A stretch of 43,405 bases of DNA from Verrucomicrobia bacterium Tous-C9LFEB (GCA_002304345.1 NEUU01000029.1:1-43405), one strand, 5' to 3'; counted from the stretch's first letter, positions 34,397 through 41,771 are shown. Notes: generated by a model from the sequence alone, not told the origin. Made by a program: numbers and translations.

Positions 34397-34429
34397 GCAA
34401 TAGGTTATTTTTGCTCCGTAACCTGTTGC
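34397..34429 (+). other. Hairpin after the YfhO-like gene
   Basis: GCAATAGGTTA (34397-34407) pairs with TAACCTGTTGC (34419-34429) with one G-U pair. It may mark the end of the upstream transcript; there is no long T-run. Confidence 0.45.
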
Positions 34430-34491
34430 GTCAGAGTTGTGGCGAGACGCATCCGGTCACAATTTTTTTCCATACTGCCCGCACATTTTTA

Positions 34492-34521
34492 TTGCAATAG
34501 GATAACTAATATCCATACTTT
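34492..34521 (+). promoter_or_regulatory. Possible promoter of the epimerase/transcarboxylase operon
   Basis: TTGCAA (34492-34497), an 18-bp spacer and TACTTT (34516-34521) lie in an AT-rich stretch (34460-34550) that contrasts with the GC-rich genes around it. A 16-codon frame (34541-34591) starts shortly after and ends 7 nt before the epimerase ATG. Confidence 0.3.
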
Positions 34522-34598
34522 TACCCGATAAGATTAATTAATGAATCTTCCCCGCCAAAGTGCGTGGAAAGGCCAACTACGAAGAAAGTGAGACGCCC

Positions 34599-35039
34599 AT
34601 GAGCATCAAGAAAATCGACCACCTCGGCATTGCCGTTCGTTCCCTCGACGAATCCATCAAATATTACGAGACCGTTCTCGGCCTCAAGTGCGAGCACCGC
34701 GAGGAAGTGCCGTCTCAAAAAGTCCGCACCGCCTTCTTTGCCGTGGGCGAAGTGCACGTTGAACTGCTTGAACCCACCTCCGAAGACAGCCCCGTGGCGA
34801 AGTTCCTCGCGAAGAATGGCGAAGGCATCCATCACGTGGCCTTTGGCAGCGACGACGTCGTTGGCCAGCTCGCCCAGGCCAAGGCGGCCGGTGCGCAGCT
34901 CATTCACGAAACGCCGATTGACGGCGCGGGCAACAAGCTCGTGGCGTTCCTGCACCCGAAGTCGACCCACGGTGTGTTGACCGAATTTTGCCAGCCCAAG
35001 GGCGGATGCACCTGCGGCGGCGATCATCACCACCACTAA
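34599..35039 (+). CDS. mce: Methylmalonyl-CoA epimerase
   Basis: A 146-residue VOC-superfamily enzyme that interconverts (R)- and (S)-methylmalonyl-CoA, linking the mutase to the carboxyltransferase. The two VOC modules and metal ligands are plain: KIDHLGIAVRSLDESIKYYE (His8-type ligand), AFFAVGEVHVELLEP, GEGIHHVAFGSDDV (second His pair) and AFLHPKSTHGVLTEFCQP (catalytic and metal-binding Glu). The ATG at 34599 is preferred to a GTG at 34560 because it starts right at the family N-terminus MSIKKIDHLGIAV. Odd feature: after the normal end the protein adds GGCTCGGDHHHH, a natural Cys/His metal-binding-like tail. It is the first gene of the second half of the propionate cluster. Confidence 0.94.
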   Translation: MSIKKIDHLGIAVRSLDESIKYYETVLGLKCEHREEVPSQKVRTAFFAVGEVHVELLEPTSEDSPVAKFLAKNGEGIHHVAFGSDDVVGQLAQAKAAGAQLIHETPIDGAGNKLVAFLHPKSTHGVLTEFCQPKGGCTCGGDHHHH

Positions 35040-35090
35040 CCCCTGAATTTTTAAACCCGAAACCCACGAAGGTATTTAAAGGAACAGCCC

Positions 35091-36644
35091 ATGCCTATTT
35101 CCGCTGCTGCAGTTGACAAGCTCAGAAAGAAACGCGAAGTCGCCCTCAATGGTGGCGGCAAAGACAAGCTCGAAGAGCGTCGCAAGAAAGGGCTGATGAC
35201 GGCCCGCGATCGTTTGGACAATCTTTACGACGCCAATACCTTCCAGGAGCGCGGTCTCCACGCCACGCATAACTGCACCGGTTTCGGCATGCTCGACAAG
35301 GTGCTTCCGGCGGACGGCGTCGTCACCGGCACCGGCTACGTCGCGGGTCAATCCGTGGCGGCTTTCAGTCAGGACTTCACCGTTGCGGGCGGCTCGCTCG
35401 GCAACATCCACGCCAAGAAGATCGTCAACCTCATGGACCACGCCCTCAAGGCGGGCATGCCGATCATCGGCTTCATGGATTCGGGTGGGGCGCGCATTCA
35501 GGAAGGCGTGGGATCGCTTTCCGGTTACGGCCAGGTGTTCTTCCACAACGTGCTCGCTTCCGGCGTCGTTCCGCAGATCGCGGTCATCGCTGGCCCGTGC
35601 GCGGGTGGAGCGGCCTACTCCCCGGCATTGACTGACTTCCAGATCATGATCAAGAAGCAGGCGAACATGTTCATCTGCGGACCGGACGTCATCAAGGCGG
35701 CCACCGGCCAGACCTGCACGATGGAAGAAGTCGGCAGCGCGGCGGCTCACGCCACCATCTCCGGCAACATTCACTTCGTTGCTGAGAACGACACGCACGC
35801 CATCCAGATCGTCAAGCAATTGCTCACCTACCTCCCGGCGAACAACCTCGTTGATCCTCCCCACAAGCTGCCCCCGACCTTGTCGCTCACCAAGCACAAG
35901 AGCATGGACGCCCTCGTGCCGGAAGATCCCAAGGCTCCGCTGGACATGCAGGCGGTTATTGGAAAGCTCTTCGATCCGAATACCTTCCTCGAAGTGCAGC
36001 GCGACTTCGCCAAGAATCTCATCATTGGTTTTGCCCGCTTGAAGGGCATGGTGGTGGCCATCATCGCCAACCAACCGATGGTCAAGGCCGGCACGCTGGA
36101 CATCGACGCCTCCGACAAGGCGGCGCGTTTCATCCGCTTCGCCAACTGTTTCAACATCCCGATCATCACCTTGGTCGACGTCCCCGGCTTCCTGCCCGGA
36201 CTCGCCCAGGAACGCGGCGGTATCATCCGCCACGGCGCGAAGATGCTCTTCGCGTACTCGGCCGCGACCGTGCCGAAGATCACCATGATCATCCGCAAAG
36301 CCTACGGTGGGGCCTACCTCGCCATGTGCTCGAAGGATCTCGGAGCTGATTACGTGTTCGCGTGGCCCACGGCGGAAATCGCCGTCATGGGTGCCGAAGG
36401 CGCCGTCAAGGTGCTCTACCGCAAGGAAATCACCGCCGCTGCGGACCCCAAGGCCAAGGAAGCCGAACTCATCGCCGACTATCGCGAAAAGTTCGCCTCG
36501 CCCTATCAGGCCGCCAGCAAGGCGTTGATCGACGATGTGATCGAACCCTCCGAAACCCGCGCCGCTTTGGCGATGGCGTTGCGCAGCTTGCTCTCCAAGC
36601 GCGAAACCCGCCCGCCGAAAAAGCACGGAAACATCCCGCTCTAA
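35091..36644 (+). CDS. Methylmalonyl-CoA carboxyltransferase 12S subunit (MmdA/PccB family)
   Basis: A 517-residue carboxyltransferase of two crotonase-fold halves that moves the carboxyl group between (S)-methylmalonyl-CoA and biotin, releasing propionyl-CoA. Family landmarks: RKKGLMTARDRLDNLYDANT, the oxyanion-hole glycines in GFMDSGGARIQEGVGSLSGY and IAGPCAGGAAYSPALTDF, and in the second half VDVPGFLPGLAQERGGIIRH with KAYGGAYLAMCSKDLGAD, ending RPPKKHGNIPL. AAAGGA precedes the ATG. Sequence alone cannot separate transcarboxylase 12S, methylmalonyl-CoA decarboxylase alpha and propionyl-CoA carboxylase beta. The absence of a biotin carboxylase gene, together with the 5S gene in the same cluster, points to transcarboxylase. 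Confidence 0.93.
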   Translation: MPISAAAVDKLRKKREVALNGGGKDKLEERRKKGLMTARDRLDNLYDANTFQERGLHATHNCTGFGMLDKVLPADGVVTGTGYVAGQSVAAFSQDFTVAGGSLGNIHAKKIVNLMDHALKAGMPIIGFMDSGGARIQEGVGSLSGYGQVFFHNVLASGVVPQIAVIAGPCAGGAAYSPALTDFQIMIKKQANMFICGPDVIKAATGQTCTMEEVGSAAAHATISGNIHFVAENDTHAIQIVKQLLTYLPANNLVDPPHKLPPTLSLTKHKSMDALVPEDPKAPLDMQAVIGKLFDPNTFLEVQRDFAKNLIIGFARLKGMVVAIIANQPMVKAGTLDIDASDKAARFIRFANCFNIPIITLVDVPGFLPGLAQERGGIIRHGAKMLFAYSAATVPKITMIIRKAYGGAYLAMCSKDLGADYVFAWPTAEIAVMGAEGAVKVLYRKEITAAADPKAKEAELIADYREKFASPYQAASKALIDDVIEPSETRAALAMALRSLLSKRETRPPKKHGNIPL

Positions 36645-36656
36645 ACCGAGAACACC

Positions 36657-37097
36657 ATGGAAATCGTACTCTCCATCATAGCCCTCGTCGTGGGCGCGAT
36701 TGCGATAGCGCAAGTCGCCTCACTGCGTCGGGAAAACCGCGAGGTACTCGACGAACTCAAGGCGTTGCGCACAGCGGTGGACGCCTTTGAGGCGCCCGCC
36801 CGGGGCGAATCCGCCGAGACCGTCGTCACCGTTCCCAGCAATGGTGGCGCGGCCGCTTCGCCCGCTCCCGCTCCGGCGGTTGTGGCTGAAGTCAAGGCGC
36901 CCGCGGCCAGCTCGGACATTCCCGCCCACATCCTCGCCGTCATCGCGGCGAGCGTGGCCGGAACCCTCCGTGGCCAGTACCGCATCCTCGCCATCCAGGC
37001 GGCCAACGCCGCCCAGCAAGTCTCCATCTCGATCCCCGTGGTCGACTGGTCGCTTGAAGGCCGCCGCGAGATTTACTCCTCGCACAAGTTGAGATAA
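36657..37097 (+). CDS. OadG/MmdD-like membrane-anchor subunit
   Basis: A 146-residue protein with one N-terminal transmembrane helix (EIVLSIIALVVGAIAIAQVA), a charged helix (residues 23-45), an Ala/Pro/Val linker (about 58-88) and a C-terminal domain of 55 residues beginning IPAHILAVIAASVAGTLRGQ and ending WSLEGRREIYSSHKLR. This arrangement and the final 'W...GR' pattern match the small gamma/delta subunits of sodium-pumping biotin decarboxylases (OadG, MmdD, GcdD), which hold the carboxyltransferase at the membrane. It lies 12 bp after the 12S gene and just before the carrier. No beta (carboxybiotin decarboxylase) gene is present, so here it may only anchor or assemble the complex. Confidence 0.68.
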   Translation: MEIVLSIIALVVGAIAIAQVASLRRENREVLDELKALRTAVDAFEAPARGESAETVVTVPSNGGAAASPAPAPAVVAEVKAPAASSDIPAHILAVIAASVAGTLRGQYRILAIQAANAAQQVSISIPVVDWSLEGRREIYSSHKLR

Positions 37098-37135
37098 GAC
37101 TCCCAGAACATAGAAACCATTTACTCCCTGAATAC

Positions 37136-37555
37136 ATGAAAAAACTACGGGTAACAGTTGAAGGCAAAGCTTACGAAGTGACGGTTGAAATCCTCGACCA
37201 GGGCCCCGAAGGCGCGCCCTTCAACCCCCAAGGCGTTGCCGGTGCTCCCGCGCCCGCTCCGATCGTTTCCGCCCCCATCGTCTCGGCCTCCGTCAGCGCG
37301 CCGGTCTCGGCCGCTCCCGCCGCCGCCGCCGCTCCTGCGGGTCCCGGCTCCGTTGTCAGCCAGCTCGCCGGCAAGATTGTCGCGATCAACGTCAAGGAAG
37401 GTGACGCCGTCAAGGAAGGCGACGTGCTCCTCTCCGTCGAAGCCATGAAGATGAACACCTACATCAACGCGCCGCGCGCCGGCACGGTGAAAAAGATTAA
37501 CGTCGCCATGGGTGATGCCGTTAACGAAGGACAATCCCTCATCGAACTCGAATAA
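37136..37555 (+). CDS. Biotin carboxyl carrier protein (transcarboxylase 1.3S-type)
   Basis: A 139-residue carrier that shuttles CO2 on biotin between the 12S and 5S active sites. The N-terminal segment (residues 1-20, MKKLRVTVEGKAYEVTVEIL) corresponds to the docking region of propionibacterial 1.3S. An Ala/Pro/Val linker (about 36-70) gives reach. The biotinyl domain (about 71-139) has the biotinylation site EAMKMN with Lys105 as the attachment point, flanked by the usual GDAVKEGDVLLSV and GDAVNEGQSLIELE strands. The next gene but one cell step away is the biotin ligase needed to charge it. The same N-terminal motif is repeated at the C-terminus of the 5S subunit. Confidence 0.93.
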   Translation: MKKLRVTVEGKAYEVTVEILDQGPEGAPFNPQGVAGAPAPAPIVSAPIVSASVSAPVSAAPAAAAAPAGPGSVVSQLAGKIVAINVKEGDAVKEGDVLLSVEAMKMNTYINAPRAGTVKKINVAMGDAVNEGQSLIELE

Positions 37556-37633
37556 AATCGCAAGCCTGGGGTTGCACGGGGGCTGGATGGACTGCGCTGC
37601 CAAAGAGAAGCGTGAACGAAGAACTTTAAGTGT

Positions 37634-38401
37634 ATGAGTTACCAAGTTATCCATCGCGGTCCCCAACCCATGATCCGGCCCACGGCCGAAGGGTGGGCCG
37701 TGCATTGCGTGGAGGAAGTCACCTCCACCAATGACCTCTGCCGTTCCCTCCCGGAGTGGAACGCCGTCCTCGCCATCCGCCAGACCGCCGGTCGCGGTCG
37801 CACCGGCAAATCCTGGGTTTCCGATGCCGGTGGCCTCTGGATGTCCATGGTCATCCCCGCCGACGGCCCCCGCTCCCGCTGGGAACCGCTCCCGCTCGTC
37901 ATGGGCTGGACGCTCCTCGGCGTCCTCCGCCAACTCGGCGTGAAAGAACTGCGCCTGCGCTGGCCCAACGACGTCATGGTCGGCAACCGCAAACTCGCCG
38001 GGCTCCTCGTCGAACGCTTCAACGAAGCCACCGCCGTCATCGGCCTCGGCATCAACATCACCAACCAGCCCGAACAATCCTCGCCCGAACTCCTCGGCCA
38101 ATCGACCCGCTTGAAGGACCTCCTCCCGCACGTCCCCAAGCCCGAATCGCTCGCCGACGCCATCCTCGTCGCCACCCGGCGCATGCAGGAAAAAATGGTC
38201 GCGCAGGGCTTTACCGCTTTCGTCGACGAAATCAACGCCGCGTGGGGCGACCCCCGCAAAGTCGCCTGTGAATTGAAAGATCACACCCGTCAGGGCACCT
38301 TCTGCGGCATCGACCAGGATGGCAATCTCCTCATGCAGGACGAGAGCGGCTCCACCTCCGCCCTCAGCGCCATCGAGGTCCGCATCATGAAAGAATTATG
38401 A
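37634..38401 (+). CDS. birA: Biotin-[acetyl-CoA-carboxylase] ligase
   Basis: A 255-residue biotin protein ligase that activates biotin with ATP and attaches it to the carrier lysine. Catalytic motifs: STNDLCRSL, AIRQTAGRGRTGKSWVSDAG (biotinyl-AMP loop GRGRxGxxW), LRWPNDVMVGNRKLAGLLVE and VIGLGINIT. The small C-terminal SH3-like domain is present (LKDHTRQGTFCGIDQDGNLL). There is no N-terminal helix-turn-helix, so it is a group I ligase without repressor function. Placed directly after the biotin carrier gene, it evidently serves this complex. Its last 4 bp (ATGA) overlap the start of the CoA-transferase gene, a sign of coupled translation. Confidence 0.92.
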   Translation: MSYQVIHRGPQPMIRPTAEGWAVHCVEEVTSTNDLCRSLPEWNAVLAIRQTAGRGRTGKSWVSDAGGLWMSMVIPADGPRSRWEPLPLVMGWTLLGVLRQLGVKELRLRWPNDVMVGNRKLAGLLVERFNEATAVIGLGINITNQPEQSSPELLGQSTRLKDLLPHVPKPESLADAILVATRRMQEKMVAQGFTAFVDEINAAWGDPRKVACELKDHTRQGTFCGIDQDGNLLMQDESGSTSALSAIEVRIMKEL

Positions 38402-39891
38402 GTCAACTACCGTACCCGAAACTTACTGCCGAAGAAGCCGCCGCCTTTATCAAACATGGCCAGACCGTGGGCTTCAGTGGATTCACCCCGGCCGGAACCC
38501 CCAAGGCCATCCCCACCGCCATCGCCAAGCGCGCCGCCGCCGAACACGCCGCCGGCCGCCCCTTCAAGATTGGTGTCGTCACCGGAGCCTCCACCGGCCC
38601 GTCTCTCGACGGCGAACTCACCAAGGCCGATGCCATCTCCTTCCGCACCCCCTACCAGACCAACAATGATCTGCGCAAGGGCATCAACGCCGGCAAGGTC
38701 AGCTTCTTCGACATGCACTTGTCGCAGCTCCCGCAGAACGTCCGCTACGGCTTCCTCGGCAAGGTGTCCGTCGCCGTCATCGAAGCGTCCGACCTGACCG
38801 CCGATGGCGAGATCGTCCTCACCGCCGGTGTCGGTGCCACGCCCACCTTCGCTTTCCTCGCGGACCAGATCATCATCGAGCTCAACAGCAAACACCCCAA
38901 GGCCCTGCGCGGATTCCACGACATCTATCAACCGCTCGACCCGCCCCACCGCCGCGAAATTCCGATCTACAAGCCGTCTGATCGTATCGGCCAGCCCTTC
39001 GTCAAAGTCGACCCCAAGAAGATCGTCGGCTACGTCGAGACCAGCCTCGAGGACGAAGCCCGCGGCTTCGACGCCCCGGACGAACTCACCAACAAGATCG
39101 GCGAAAACGTCGCCAACTTCCTCGCCGGTGAAATCAAGAGCGGCCGCATCCCCAAGGAATTCCTACCCATCCAATCCGGCGTCGGCAACATCGCCAACGC
39201 GGTTCTCGGAGCCCTCGGCACCAACCCCGACATCCCCAAGTTCGAGATGTACACCGAAGTCATCCAGAACTCGGTCATCGATCTGTTGCGCTCCGGCAAA
39301 ATCAAGTTCGCCTCCGGCTCCTCGCTCACCATCACCCCGGAAACCCTCCAGGGCATCTACGACGAGATCGAATTCTTCCGCTCCCGCATCGTCTTGCGCC
39401 CGCAGGAAATCAGCAATCACCCCGAAATCGCCCGCCGCATCGGCATCATCTCGATCAACACCGCGATCGAAGTCGACCTCTTCGGTAACATCAACAGCAC
39501 CCACGTCATGGGCAAGCAGCTCATGAACGGCATCGGCGGCTCCGGCGACTTCACCCGCAACGCCTACATCTCCATCTTCACCTGTCCATCGACGGCCAAG
39601 GATGGCAAGATCAGCACGCTGGTTCCCTTCGTCAGCCACCAGGACCACAACGAACACTCCGTGCAGGTCGTCATCACCGAAAACGGTGTGGCCGATCTCC
39701 GTGGCAAATCGCCCCGCGAACGCGCCAACCTCCTCGTCGATGTCTGCGCGCACGAGAGCTACCGCGACGAACTCCGTAGCTACTTCGCCAACGTCAAGGA
39801 CGGCCAGACCCCGCAAACCCTCAGCAAAGCCTTTGCCATGCACGAACAGTTCCTCAAGACCGGTTCCATGCACGGCGTCAATTGGGCCTGA
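38398..39891 (+). CDS. Succinate/propionate-type CoA-transferase (acetyl-CoA hydrolase/transferase family)
   Basis: A 497-residue class I CoA-transferase of the acetyl-CoA hydrolase/transferase family, which includes propionyl-CoA:succinate (ScpC) and succinyl-CoA:acetate (AarC) enzymes. The likely catalytic glutamate is Glu287 in KFEMYTEVIQNSVI. Other landmarks are VGFSGFTPAGTPKAIPTAIA, LPIQSGVGNIANAVLGALG, GIISINTAIEVDLFGNINST and GIGGSGDFTRNAYISIF, all characteristic. In this operon the natural role is to take CoA from propionyl-CoA and give it to succinate, releasing propionate and closing the cycle without spending ATP. Acetate as partner cannot be excluded. Its ATG overlaps the birA stop; a terminator follows about 75 bp downstream. 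Confidence 0.9.
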   Translation: MSQLPYPKLTAEEAAAFIKHGQTVGFSGFTPAGTPKAIPTAIAKRAAAEHAAGRPFKIGVVTGASTGPSLDGELTKADAISFRTPYQTNNDLRKGINAGKVSFFDMHLSQLPQNVRYGFLGKVSVAVIEASDLTADGEIVLTAGVGATPTFAFLADQIIIELNSKHPKALRGFHDIYQPLDPPHRREIPIYKPSDRIGQPFVKVDPKKIVGYVETSLEDEARGFDAPDELTNKIGENVANFLAGEIKSGRIPKEFLPIQSGVGNIANAVLGALGTNPDIPKFEMYTEVIQNSVIDLLRSGKIKFASGSSLTITPETLQGIYDEIEFFRSRIVLRPQEISNHPEIARRIGIISINTAIEVDLFGNINSTHVMGKQLMNGIGGSGDFTRNAYISIFTCPSTAKDGKISTLVPFVSHQDHNEHSVQVVITENGVADLRGKSPRERANLLVDVCAHESYRDELRSYFANVKDGQTPQTLSKAFAMHEQFLKTGSMHGVNWA

Positions 39892-39965
39892 TGAGATAGC
39901 TAGTACTCGGCAATGCAGACGGCAGTACATCGTACTGCCGCCAAGCCGGGTGCCGCGTCACGCTG

Positions 39966-40005
39966 CAAAAAGGCGCAGAGCGAGATTTCGTTCTGCGCCT
40001 TTTTG
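39966..40005 (+). terminator. Intrinsic terminator of the propionate operon
   Basis: CAAAAAGGCGCAGA (39966-39979) pairs perfectly with TCTGCGCCTTTTTG (39992-40005), a 14-bp stem with a 12-nt loop and T5 in the descending arm. It ends the message that carries the CoA-transferase gene. Confidence 0.88.
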
Positions 40006-40058
40006 TTGGCTGCGATTACAGTTTTTTAAGTATCGCGTAGGCAGTCATGGATCGGAAC

Positions 40059-40174
40059 TGTAGGGCGGTTCGGTGAACCGCCGCTGGCACCGCAGGTGCC
40101 AAGAGTGGAGAGGTGGCTTCTTATTTTGCATGGCAGCTTCGCTGCCAATCGGCGGTTCACCGAACCGCCCTACA
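40059..40174. repeat. Long palindromic repeat, TGTAGGGCG family
   Basis: Perfect 25-bp inverted arms (40059-40083 and 40150-40174), beginning TGTAGGGCGGTTCGGTGAAC, enclose two smaller hairpins, GGCACC/GGTGCC (40086-40100) and GGCAGC/GCTGCC (40132-40146). Each arm is itself self-complementary (GGCGGTTCGGTGAACCGCC). There is no open frame for a transposase. A shorter relative is at 50-101. Confidence 0.9.
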
Positions 40175-40389
40175 ACGGAGCCATGCAGCTGTGCGCAATG
40201 CGCTACACGACATCTGGCTCACACTCTCGCGCCGGACCTCCGATGTAGCCGAAGCCGGTGGCTTCGGCGGGCGCAAGCTCACCGACACGGGGTTTTCGGC
40301 AGAGCTGAGTTTCAGTAGCAGGAGTCGCCGCCATCGCTTGTAAAGCCCGTCTGAACTCGCTACCTTTATTCATTTTCTGACTTAAACCT

Positions 40390-41052
40390 ATGAAAGTACA
40401 ATACACGATCTTAGTGTTTTGCTTAATGCTATCATCGGTTATTGCAGATGACAGAGCCGATGCAGAAGCGGAAGTCCAAGCGAAACTTCCCATTCTTAAG
40501 GAAATAGTAACTAGATTTATTCCATCTGCGAATATTGAAGTTGATGGTAGCGATTTAGTCGTAAAAGATAAGATAAGAATAATCGAAGGCTCTCTTCCAA
40601 ACTCCAATACGAACGGAGCACCAATACACACCACGCAGATGATACCCTTAGCGGATGGTGTTATGCTCATTTTTAGGTCGTCACCTAACCCCTATTATGG
40701 AAGCGCCGACATAGCAAGCTGGCCGAATCTTTCCGGACGACTATCATTGAATAGTGAAGGGCATTATCAGACTTTCGCGTTGATCAGCGTTCCAGAAGAA
40801 AAGGTCAGTGTATTTGTTCATCTAGAGTTTGGGGATAAGGTATCCAAGACTCTATTGGATGATTTATACAAGGCTCTATTTGAAGAGATGGGCTCTTTTA
40901 AAAATGGAAGAACTTTTTTTAAAACGATGACCGTAGCGCGATCTGTACTTGTCGCTGAGGGATTAAGGTTGATCCCTAAAAATGACCCTCGCGTCAATTT
41001 TAATGCTGGCTATATTCTGAGAAAAGGGGAGCCGATTGGGAGAGCGGAATAA
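40390..41052 (+). CDS. AT-rich exported protein, unknown
   Basis: A 220-residue protein with a signal peptide (MKVQYTILVFCLMLSSVIAD) and no further membrane segment. The mature part starts with an acidic helix (DRADAEAEVQAKLPILKEIV) and continues as mixed alpha/beta with IEVDGSDLVVKDKIRIIEGS, QMIPLADGVMLIFRSSPNPY and VSVFVHLEFGD. I do not recognise the family. Codons are AT-rich, in clear contrast to the GC-rich genes on both sides, and it is flanked upstream by a long palindrome; recent acquisition is plausible. Function unknown. Confidence 0.72.
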   Translation: MKVQYTILVFCLMLSSVIADDRADAEAEVQAKLPILKEIVTRFIPSANIEVDGSDLVVKDKIRIIEGSLPNSNTNGAPIHTTQMIPLADGVMLIFRSSPNPYYGSADIASWPNLSGRLSLNSEGHYQTFALISVPEEKVSVFVHLEFGDKVSKTLLDDLYKALFEEMGSFKNGRTFFKTMTVARSVLVAEGLRLIPKNDPRVNFNAGYILRKGEPIGRAE

Positions 41053-41090
41053 AGGACAGGCGTCTTCTCCCTGTAAGTTGCCGCAGGTCA

Positions 41091-41669
41091 TCACGCCGCC
41101 CGAATGCCCCGTCTCTCCAACAACTGAATCCACTTGTTCGTCAGGCGCACGAGACCCGCGTCATCGCCGCAAATTTCCAGCATTTCTTCCGGCGTGAACC
41201 ACTTCATGTCGTGGCTCTCGTCACTGATCTTGAACACCGCGTTCTCCGGCGCGATCAGCACATAGCGCGCGTCGTAATGAAAATGGGCCGGCTCCTGCTT
41301 CTTCGCATTCGGCGGGATCTCGTGAATATCCAGATCGAACGGCGCGCGCGACGCCACGATGAGACCCTCCACGCCCGACTCCTCCAGCGCTTCGCGGCAC
41401 GCCACATTCAGCACATCTTCCTCGCCGTCGCAGTGACCGCCGAATTGCTGCCAGCGGTTCAAGTTGGCGTGATGATGCAGCAGCGCCTTCTTGCCGTCGT
41501 GGCTGACGACTAATCCGCTCCCCGTGAAGTGCGCGGGAAAGCTGGTGCGCCAGAAACAATCCGGTGTGGATTCCAGCAGTGCCAGCATCTTCACCCGATG
41601 CTCCTGTTCGAGCGGGGAGTTCGACAAATCGCAGTCGCGGAGGGATTGGGCAAATTCGGCGCGGTTCAT
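41091..41669 (-). CDS. Nudix hydrolase
   Basis: A 192-residue Nudix enzyme. The Nudix box GGHCDGEEDVLNVACREALE then ESGV fits G-x5-E-x7-RE-U-x-EE-x-G-U. Before it, FTGSGLVVSHDGKKALLHHH and 'NRWQQFGGHCDG' form the usual strand and loop. The N-terminal 45 residues are an extra helical segment, and PAHFHYDARYVLIAP with DESHDMKWFTPEEM follows the box as in Nudix proteins related to IPP isomerase-like or NUDT-like groups. The substrate is not visible. Its start codon is 8 bp from a palindromic 9-bp-unit element shared with the divergent PIG-L gene. Confidence 0.86.
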   Translation of the reverse strand: MNRAEFAQSLRDCDLSNSPLEQEHRVKMLALLESTPDCFWRTSFPAHFTGSGLVVSHDGKKALLHHHANLNRWQQFGGHCDGEEDVLNVACREALEESGVEGLIVASRAPFDLDIHEIPPNAKKQEPAHFHYDARYVLIAPENAVFKISDESHDMKWFTPEEMLEICGDDAGLVRLTNKWIQLLERRGIRAA

Positions 41670-41677
41670 AGGAGGGA

Positions 41678-41771
41678 TTTTTTGACGAAATTAACGGAAT
41701 TGACGAAATTGGGAAGAACAAGGAATAGCTCGAGTTTTGAATTCCGTAAATTCCGTTAATTTCGTCAAAAA
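41678..41771. repeat. Palindromic 9-bp-unit element, copy 3
   Basis: The left arm TTTTTT, GACGAAATT, AACGGAATT, GACGAAATT (41678-41710) and the right arm AATTCCGTA, AATTCCGTT, AATTTCGTC, AAAAA (41740-41771) pair over 27 bp with two mismatches around a 29-nt loop. It occupies the space between the divergent Nudix and PIG-L genes, so it would lie in the leaders of both messages. Confidence 0.92.

Larger units (their letters stand above)
39892..40389. other. Intergenic region with terminator and long palindrome
   Basis: About 500 bp with no accepted gene. It has a small hairpin GGCAGTAC/GTACTGCC (39921-39939), the operon terminator (39966-40005), the 25-bp-arm palindrome (40059-40174) and an unremarkable remainder. 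Short frames across the palindrome are artefacts of the repeat. Confidence 0.65.

Noticed and set aside
35091..37555. Propionyl-CoA carboxylase.
   Set aside because: No biotin carboxylase (ATP-grasp) gene in the window; a 5S-type partner and a CoA-transferase are present instead, favouring transcarboxylase. A remote accA/pccA-like gene cannot be excluded.
40059..40174. Insertion sequence ends.
   Set aside because: Only 66 bp separate the arms and no transposase frame exists; it is treated as a palindromic repeat.
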